From assembly GCA_002694245.1 (NCBI GenBank), contig NZLM01000089.1, positions 1 to 6,135 of the forward strand: a DNA stretch of 6,135 bases, given 5' to 3'. The DNA comes from Methanobacteriota archaeon. GTDB lineage: Archaea; Thermoplasmatota; Poseidoniia; Poseidoniales; Poseidoniaceae. The translations under genes were made by a program, and so were the position numbers. This document shows positions 1-6,135 of this stretch, in pieces. Positions within the stretch are counted from its first letter, which is position 1. Each line of letters opens with the position of its first letter. Under the pieces are notes generated by a model. The model did not search any database and was not told the origin of the DNA. It was given only the letters and a program-made list of their open reading frames with translations.

Positions 1-111
1 CTTGCAAATAGTACCGGAGCTAATTCCACAACAACAGTCAACACAGGTAGCGGTGGAGGAACTGTAGTCTTTGATGGAGCGATTGAGACTGATGGAGGAG
101 ACGATGATACT
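1..111 (+). repeat. Module E, C-terminal 37 residues (partial)
   Basis: This is the tail of a short E-type module whose beginning lies before the window. It matches 3085..3195 exactly, the tail of the complete E module. It ends in an acidic stretch (codons 28-37: I, E, T, D, G, G, D, D, D, T) just before the LTI-x-SG start of module A. Its presence shows that at least part of one more E module precedes unit 1, so the array extends upstream. Confidence 0.85.
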
Positions 112-3100
112 CTGACAATTACCTCTGGAACTGGAACAGTAACCTTTACTGGAAAGATTGGAGCAACTGAGCAAATAGCAGGATTAAACGTTAACGCATC
201 TAGCGGAAGTGGAGCGATCACCTTTACTGAAGATATAGGAGATACAGATTTTGGTGTCCACGGTGCGGCTGATATTGGTAACTCAACTACAACTGCAATT
301 CATTTAGACGGTGGTTTTTATAGCTTTAATGATTCCACTACTTTTGAGACCACAACTGGGGACTCTAAGTATGACGTAAGTGTTACGACAACAATTGAGA
401 CAACAGGAGATACCTTATCAATTACTGGAGGAGAAATAGATCTAGACAACGGTGCGAATTTAACAATTACATCCGGCGGTGGAGCTATAACTGTTGGCAA
501 GATTGGTGGTGATAGCAGTGAGACTGTAAGTATTAGCGCTAATGAATCTGGTGATGGTACTGGAAGTGATGTTGAGACGGTAACTATTACTGGAGATATT
601 GGTAATGCTAATGAGATTGTTACTATAGCGATCACAGGTAGAGATGGTATTACCTTGAATGGAGGTAGTGGTGGAATAACTCTAGATACTGCAGATGATG
701 CTGCTACCAGTCCAGATATCACCTTAACTGGTGCGGTGACAATAGCTGGAACCGTTACTGTAACTACTGACAATACTACTAATGATGGAGACCTGGAGTT
801 TACTTCCACAATTGATGGTGCTAATAACTCTGGAAGTCCAACAGATAACTTGACAATACAAAGTGGTACTGGAGCATTAACCCTTACAGGAATTATTGGA
901 GCAGGAGCGAACGGTACTTTAGATACTTTAAATATCAATACTGATGCAGGAACTGCAGCTATAACTATTGCAGGCCTTGGAGATGCTGAAGCAGCTGGTG
1001 CCGGGACCACAAATATTGGTAACTCGACTACTAGCAATATCACCTTTGGAGGTACCTACTTTAGAACCGACGGGAAGTTAACTGTAACTACAAACTCATC
1101 AACACCTGCTGGCAGAATCGACTTTAGTCAGGCTAACCCCTATATCTATACCTCCCAGGATGATGTTGAATTTGTAGGTGGGGATGTATTACTTGCTAAT
1201 GGCGCGAACCTAACGATCCATACAAACATTGGTAATCCAGCAAATACTAATGGCGGCGACATTACTATTGCAGGAGCGATAGCTGGTACCAGTGATGAGG
1301 ATGTAACTCTAACGACAGGTACTGTAGGTACAACATCAGGTACTGTATCTGTTCATAATATTGGAGCAGGAAATGAGATTAGTACGATAACAATTAGAGG
1401 TAATAAGAAGATTCAATTAGATGGAAGTCTTACAACCTCAGAAGCTGCTGGAGATAGTACAGTTGCCCCTGCAGTTGCCCTTACAGGTCCAGTAGAACTA
1501 GTCTCAAATATCACTATTGACACTGATCACGCTAGTGGAACAGGAACTGATGGAACCGTAACCATCACTGGAACTATTGACTCGATAACTGGTCAAGATA
1601 GAACATTAACTATAGATTCTGGTGTTAAAGCTGTATCTATCACAGGAGCTATTGGAGCGAGTGAAGATTTAGGTAACATAACTATTAACTCAGATAACAC
1701 AGATACAGGTACGATCAGTATTAGTGACATTGGAACAGGAACTGAGGCTGCTGGTTCTGGTATAGCTACAGGTAGCACGGTAACTATAGGTAGTACTGGA
1801 ACAGGAGAATTAACTTTAGCTGGAACAACTTATAACATCGATGGAAATACTGCATTTGAGTCAGAATCAGGTGCAAATCAAATCGTATTAACGGGTCAAG
1901 ATCCAACATTTACATTGCATGATGACACTATTGATTTCTTATCAGGTGGAGTACATCTAGATCTTGGAACCTTTACTGTTAACTCTCAGGGAGGAGCGAT
2001 AAAGATTGTTGGAGCTGTAACAGGAAGCGATGCTGAAGCGATCACTTTAAATAGTGGAGCCACAGGATCAGCGACAGTTGAGGTAGGTACGATTGGAGCT
2101 AGCAACCAAATTAAAACAGTTTCTATTACTGGTACAGATGGAGTTACCTTAAATAACAACATCACGTTGGATGATTCAGCTGGTGGATCAGTATCTATAT
2201 CTGGTAATGTGACGCTTGGTTCTAATAATGTCACTATCACTACTGATACAGCTGGTGGATCAATAACCTTTAATAATTTAGTCGATTCAAATGACACCAC
2301 CGCCAGGAGTTTGACCTTGGTTTCTGGAGCTGGAGACATAGCTTTCCAAGGCAAGATTGGTTCTCTTTATGCATTAAGTGGACTTAGCGTTAACGCAGCC
2401 AATGGAGACGATGGAGATATAGAGATTTTTGATATAGGTGATGATGATCCAGCAGAAGGTGTAGTTGGAACAGTATCTATTGGTAATGCCAATACCAGAT
2501 TACTAACTCTTGATGGAACAAATTACGATACTGACGGTACAACAACATACGAAGCTGTATCTGGTAGCGACAGTATTGTTATCTCAGGAGAAAGTCCAAA
2601 TATCACTACAAAAAATGATCCTTTGAACTTCACTGCAGGAAATATCCTGTTAAAGGACAATGGAACAACAACAATTAGTAGTGGAACAGGAACAGGATTA
2701 ATCACTATTGATGGAAATATCAATACAAGTAGTGAGAGTGGTAGTGGAACAGAGGCTTTAACAATAGAATCTGGAACAGGCGGCATAACGATTTCCGGCA
2801 CTATTGGAGATACAGGTGCGGTAACAACATTAAATATTGGAGCAACAGGAGCTGGTAAGATCGATCTGGCCGGTATTGGAGACAGTGATACAGCTGGAGC
2901 TACAGGAGTAACAACAGTTGGTAATAGTACCGTAACGACATTGACCTTAAGCGGAACTCTTTATAGCACTAGCGGCAGCCAGAAATATTCAGCGAAAGCA
3001 GGTCAGAATATAGATATCGAGGGAATCAATGCTAATTTTGTGACAACGGGAGAGAATATTGAATTTGATACAGCAGGTGTTGATCTTGCAAATAGTACCG

Positions 3101-6100
3101 GAGCTAATTCCACAACAACAGTCAACACAGGTAGCGGTGGAGGAACTGTAGTCTTTGATGGAGCGATTGAGACTGATGGAGGAGACGATGATACTCTGAC
3201 AATTACCTCTGGAACTGGAACAGTAACCTTTACTGGAAAGATTGGAGCAACTGAGCAAATAGCAGGATTAAACGTTAACGCATCTAGCGGAAGTGGAGCG
3301 ATCACCTTTACTGAAGATATAGGAGATACAGATTTTGGTGTCCACGGTGCGGCTGATATTGGTAACTCAACTACAACTGCAATTCATTTAGACGGTGGTT
3401 TTTATAGCTTTAATGATTCCACTACTTTTGAGACCACAACTGGGGACTCTAAGTATGACGTAAGTGTTACGACAACAATTGAGACAACAGGAGATACCTT
3501 ATCAATTACTGGAGGAGAAATAGATCTAGACAACGGTGCGAATTTAACAATTACATCCGGCGGTGGAGCTATAACTGTTGGCAAGATTGGTGGTGATAGC
3601 AGTGAGACTGTAAGTATTAGCGCTAATGAATCTGGTGATGGTACTGGAAGTGATGTTGAGACGGTAACTATTACTGGAGATATTGGTAATGCTGATGAGA
3701 TTGTTACTATAGCGATCACAGGTAGAGATGGTATTACCTTGAATGGAGGTAGTGGTGGAATAACTCTAGATACTGCAGATGATGCTGCTACCAGTCCAGA
3801 TATCACCTTAACTGGTGCGGTGACAATAGCTGGAACCGTTACTGTAACTACTGACAATACTACTAATGATGGAGACCTGGAGTTTACTTCCACAATTGAT
3901 GGTGCTAATAACTCTGGAAGTCCAACAGATAACTTGACAATACAAAGTGGTACTGGAGCATTAACCCTTACAGGAATTATTGGAGCAGGAGCGAACGGTA
4001 CTTTAGATACTTTAAATATCAATACTGATGCAGGAACTGCAGCTATAACTATTGCAGGCCTTGGAGATGCTGAAGCAGCTGGTGCCGGGACCACAAATAT
4101 TGGTAACTCGACTACTAGCAATATCACCTTTGGAGGTACCTACTTTAGAACCGACGGGAAGTTAACTGTAACTACAAACTCATCAACACCTGCTGGCAGA
4201 ATCGACTTTAGTCAGGCTAACCCCTATATCTATACCTCCCAGGATGATGTTGAATTTGTAGGTGGGGATGTATTACTTGCTAATGGCGCGAACCTAACGA
4301 TCCATACAAACATTGGTAATCCAGCAAATACTAATGGCGGCGACATTACTATTGCAGGAGCGATAGCTGGTACCAGTGATGAGGATGTAACTCTAACGAC
4401 AGGTACTGTAGGTACAACATCAGGTACTGTATCTGTTCATAATATTGGAGCAGGAAATGAGATTAGTACGATAACAATTAGAGGTAATAAGAAGATTCAA
4501 TTAGATGGAAGTCTTACAACCTCAGAAGCTGCTGGAGATAGTACAGTTGCCCCTGCAGTTGCCCTTACAGGTCCAGTAGAACTAGTCTCAAATATCACTA
4601 TTGACACTGATCACGCTAGTGGAACAGGAACTGATGGAACCGTAACCATCACTGGAACTATTGACTCGATAACTGGTCAAGATAGAACATTAACTATAGA
4701 TTCTGGTGTTAAAGCTGTATCTATCACAGGAGCTATTGGAGCGAGTGAAGATTTAGGTAACATAACTATTAACTCAGATAACACAGATACAGGTACGATC
4801 AGTATTAGTGACATTGGAACAGGAACTGAGGCTGCTGGTTCTGGTATAGCTACAGGTAGCACGGTAACTATAGGTAGTACTGGAACAGGAGAATTAACTT
4901 TAGCTGGAACAACTTATAACATCGATGGAAATACTGCATTTGAGTCAGAATCAGGTGCAAATCAAATCGTATTAACGGGTCAAGATCCAACATTTACATT
5001 GCATGATGACACTATTGATTTCTTATCAGGTGGAGTACATCTAGATCTTGGAACCTTTACTGTTAACTCTCAGGGAGGAGCGATAAAGATTGTTGGAGCT
5101 GTAACAGGAAGCGATGCTGAAGCGATCACTTTAAATAGTGGAGCCACAGGATCAGCGACAGTTGAGGTAGGTACGATTGGAGCTAGCAACCAAATTAAAA
5201 CAGTTTCTATTACTGGTACAGATGGAGTTACCTTAAATAACAACATCACGTTGGATGATTCAGCTGGTGGATCAGTATCTATATCTGGTAATGTGACGCT
5301 TGGTTCTAATAATGTCACTATCACTACTGATACAGCTGGTGGATCAATAACCTTTAATAATTTAGTCGATTCAAATGACACCACCGCCAGGAGTTTGACC
5401 TTGGTTTCTGGAGCTGGAGACATAGCTTTCCAAGGCAAGATTGGTTCTCTTTATGCATTAAGTGGACTTAGCGTTAACGCAGCCAATGGAGACGATGGAG
5501 ATATAGAGATTTTTGATATAGGTGATGATGATCCAGCAGAAGGTGTAGTTGGAACAGTATCTATTGGTAATGCCAATACCAGATTACTAACTCTTGATGG
5601 AACAAATTACGATACTGACGGTACAACAACATACGAAGCTGTATCTGGTAGCGACAGTATTGTTATCTCAGGAGAAAGTCCAAATATCACTACAAAAAAT
5701 GATCCTTTGAACTTCACTGCAGGAAATATCCTGTTAAAGGACAATGGAACAACAACAATTAGTAGTGGAACAGGAACAGGATTAATCACTATTGATGGAA
5801 ATATCAATACAAGTAGTGAGAGTGGTAGTGGAACAGAGGCTTTAACAATAGAATCTGGAACAGGCGGCATAACGATTTCCGGCACTATTGGAGATACAGG
5901 TGCGGTAACAACATTAAATATTGGAGCAACAGGAGCTGGTAAGATCGATCTGGCCGGTATTGGAGACAGTGATACAGCTGGAGCTACAGGAGTAACAACA
6001 GTTGGTAATAGTACCGTAACGACATTGACCTTAAGCGGAACTCTTTATAGCACTAGCGGCAGCCAGAAATATTCAGCGAAAGCAGGTCAGAATATAGATA

Positions 6101-6135
6101 TCGAGGGAATCAATGCTAATTTTGTGACAACGGGA
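1..6135 (+). CDS. Internal fragment of a giant tandem-repeat beta-strand (FHA/adhesin-like) surface protein
   Basis: Frame +1 stays open across all 2045 codons and runs off both ends, so the start, stop, signal peptide and any anchor or transporter domain lie outside. The protein is built from Thr/Val/Ile strands separated by Gly, Asn and Asp turns, for example LTITSGTGTVTFTGKIG at codons 38-54. That pattern is typical of parallel beta-solenoid stalks in filamentous-haemagglutinin-like and other giant bacterial adhesins. No Met, Cys or Trp codon occurs in frame. Charge is strongly negative: module A has 25 Asp and 10 Glu against 3 Lys and 1 Arg. Every Arg codon is AGA or AGG. Two 1028-residue units are almost identical, and each holds five diverged modules. 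The likely role is an extracellular stalk or adhesive fibre, inferred from composition and repeats only; no catalytic motif was seen. A cell-wall, S-layer-like or T1SS-exported protein remains possible. The coding call is firm; the function is moderate. Confidence 0.9.
112..849 (+). repeat. Module A (long type, 246 residues)
   Basis: It opens with LTITSGTG (codons 38-45). It carries the acidic loop IGDTDFG at 235..255 and the signature IGNSTTTAIHLDGGFY at 274..321. A central block of 100 residues (436..735), running from IDLDNG to just before VTIAG, is shared with B and C but absent from D and E. The module closes with a TIDGANNSGSPTDN tail before B. It resembles the other modules at motif level only, so the within-unit duplications are much older than the unit duplication. 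It contains the single site that differs between copies (610). Confidence 0.8.
850..1605 (+). repeat. Module B (long type, 252 residues)
   Basis: It opens with LTIQSGTG, a close parallel of module A's opening. The acidic loop LGDAEAAG is at 976..999 and the signature IGNSTTSNITFGGTY at 1015..1059, followed by FRTDGK. The segment after the signature (about 1111..1164) is the most distinctive part of the unit. It holds Pro, Phe, three Tyr and Gln, including NPYIYTSQDD. The central block spans 1186..1491 (102 residues). B carries four of the seven Arg residues of the unit. The module ends with TIDSITGQDRT before C. Confidence 0.8.
1606..2310 (+). repeat. Module C (long type, 235 residues)
   Basis: It opens with LTIDSG. 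The loop at 1729..1755 reads IGTGTEAAG, with the otherwise conserved Asp replaced by Thr. The signature at 1786..1833 reads IGSTGTGELTLAGTTY, with Ser in place of Asn. C is therefore the most divergent in its motifs. Its central block is the shortest (1951..2208, 86 residues), running from VHLDLG to just before VTLGSNNVTITTD. The module ends with LVDSNDTTARS before D. Confidence 0.78.
2311..2757 (+). repeat. Module D (short type, 149 residues)
   Basis: It opens with LTLVSGAG. The region 2401..2460 is very acidic (7 Asp and 2 Glu in 20 residues) and includes the loop IGDDDPAEG. The signature IGNANTRLLTLDGTNY is at 2479..2526, followed by DTDGTTTYEA. After that it passes straight from ILLKDNGTTTISSGTG to a TIDGNIN-type tail, so the roughly 100-residue central block of A, B and C is missing. 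It ends just before LTIESGTG of module E. Confidence 0.78.
2758..3195 (+). repeat. Module E (short type, 146 residues), spanning the unit 1/unit 2 junction
   Basis: It opens with LTIESGTG. The acidic loop IGDSDTAG is at 2875..2898 and the signature VGNSTVTTLTLSGTLY at 2917..2964, followed by STSGSQKYSAKAGQ. That segment holds two Lys within a few residues and no Arg. Like D it lacks the central block. It is the only complete E in the window and crosses the arbitrary unit boundary at 3084/3085 without any break in frame or composition. This supports choosing the true unit start at a module boundary rather than at 1. Confidence 0.8.
3196..3933 (+). repeat. Module A', second copy of A
   Basis: This is identical to 112..849 except for G at 3694 in place of A at 610. 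The change converts Asn to Asp within the central block (GNADEIV instead of GNANEIV). It is the only visible marker that separates the two copies. Confidence 0.82.
3934..4689 (+). repeat. Module B', second copy of B
   Basis: No difference from 850..1605 was found, at either the base or the residue level. It retains the Tyr-rich segment, the acidic LGDAEAAG loop and the full 102-residue central block. Confidence 0.82.
4690..5394 (+). repeat. Module C', second copy of C
   Basis: No difference from 1606..2310 was found. The divergent loop (Thr for Asp) and signature (Ser for Asn) are repeated here. Those departures are therefore fixed in this module rather than being errors in one copy, unless the two copies are an assembly duplicate. 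Confidence 0.8.
5395..5841 (+). repeat. Module D', second copy of D
   Basis: No difference from 2311..2757 was found. It again lacks the central block and keeps the very acidic stretch, now at 5485..5544. Confidence 0.8.
5842..6135 (+). repeat. Module E', partial second copy of E (98 residues)
   Basis: It matches 2758..3051 exactly and is cut by the window end after the FVTTG segment. The reading frame is still open at the edge, so at least the rest of E' is expected downstream. Confidence 0.8.

Larger units (their letters stand above)
1..3084 (+). repeat. Tandem repeat unit 1 (3084 bp, 1028 codons)
   Basis: This is the first complete copy of a direct repeat whose length is an exact multiple of three, so copies join in frame. 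The sequence starting CTTGCAAATAGTACCGG at position 1 starts again at 3085. In module order the copy reads end-of-E, A, B, C, D, then most of E. The window start is arbitrary, so the biological unit boundary may lie elsewhere, for example at the start of module A. It differs from unit 2 only at 610 (A here, G at 3694). Confidence 0.97.
3085..6135 (+). repeat. Tandem repeat unit 2 (3051 of 3084 bp, cut by window end)
   Basis: This is the second copy of the 3084-bp unit, directly abutting the first and truncated by the window edge 33 bases before completion. Line-by-line comparison with unit 1 found 3050 of 3051 bases identical and no insertion or deletion. The one substitution is G3694 against A610, changing Asn to Asp. 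The absence of any synonymous difference points to very recent duplication, or to homogenisation by recombination between copies. Confidence 0.97.

Noticed and set aside
82..111. RTX-type calcium-binding nonapeptides suggested by the G-G-D-D-D segment
   Set aside because: The spacing does not follow the G-G-x-G-x-D-x-[LI]-x pattern and is not repeated every nine residues.
318..1043. Reverse-strand open frame of 241 codons, with its copy at 3402..4127
   Set aside because: It lies antisense to the open +1 frame and begins at GTG. Its product is a monotonous Pro/Val/Ser/Ile string, the expected complement of Gly/Thr/Asp/Asn-rich codons. It is repeated only because the DNA is repeated.
1593..2801. 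Other reverse-strand open frames (1593..1778, 1986..2354, 2523..2801) and their copies 3084 bp downstream
   Set aside because: They have the same antisense composition, no upstream ribosome-binding context that stood out, and full overlap with the long coding frame.
2989..3305. Two overlapping reverse-strand frames at 2989..3258 and 3003..3305
   Set aside because: They overlap each other in different frames and lie antisense to module E and the start of A'. One is a Ser/Cys-rich low-complexity string. Neither looks like a real protein.
1..6135. A 3084-bp circular element read round twice, with an endless open frame
   Set aside because: The period is a multiple of three and the frame has no stop, so this is formally possible. 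However, there is no replication or mobility gene or origin, and the content is pure adhesin-like repeat. A tandem array in a giant gene is simpler.
1..6135. CRISPR array or insertion sequence as the source of repetition
   Set aside because: The repeat unit is 3 kb, in frame and without spacers. There are no terminal inverted repeats and no transposase.
1..6135. Promoters, terminators, riboswitches or tRNA genes inside the window
   Set aside because: No interruption of the coding frame leaves room for them, and no hairpin followed by a T-run or tRNA-like fold stood out on reading.

Overview
The window is one uninterrupted stretch of coding sequence with no intergenic DNA. Frame +1 (codons starting at 1, 4, 7 ...) is open for all 2045 codons. 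It has no stop, no start and no visible gene boundary, so this is an internal slice of a very large gene. The encoded protein is rich in Gly, Thr, Ser, Ile, Asp and Asn, is strongly acidic, and has no Met, Cys or Trp in the part shown. It alternates short Val/Ile/Thr beta-strand patterns (x-V-T-I-T-G-x-I-G) with Gly/Asn/Asp turns. This is the look of a secreted beta-solenoid or filamentous-haemagglutinin-like giant surface protein (adhesin).

Layout: the DNA is a direct tandem repeat with a 3084-bp period (1028 codons exactly). Unit 1 is 1..3084 and unit 2 is 3085..6135, which is cut 33 bases short of completion. A base-by-base comparison by eye found one difference in 3051 aligned positions, A610 versus G3694, changing Asn to Asp. 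Inside each unit there is an older, strongly diverged layer of five modules, here called A (246 aa), B (252), C (235), D (149) and E (146). Each begins with an L-T-[IL]-x-S-G motif. Each also carries an acidic I-G-D-type loop and an I-G-N...G-x-Y signature. A, B and C contain a central block of about 86-102 residues that D and E lack. The window reads: end of E, A-B-C-D-E, A'-B'-C'-D', start of E'.

Organism: it cannot be named from this sequence. Base composition is moderately AT-rich (about 40% G+C by eye). All seven Arg codons per unit are AGA or AGG, with no CGN, and Gly is mostly GGA/GGT. An aquatic Gram-negative bacterium would fit a giant acidic, Cys-free surface protein, but this is inference. 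No signal peptide, secretion domain, anchor or neighbouring gene is in view, so the export route is unknown.

All sizeable reverse-strand open frames here are antisense shadows of this coding frame. They recur at a 3084-bp spacing because the DNA itself is repeated. No RNA gene, promoter, terminator, mobile element or CRISPR array was seen.
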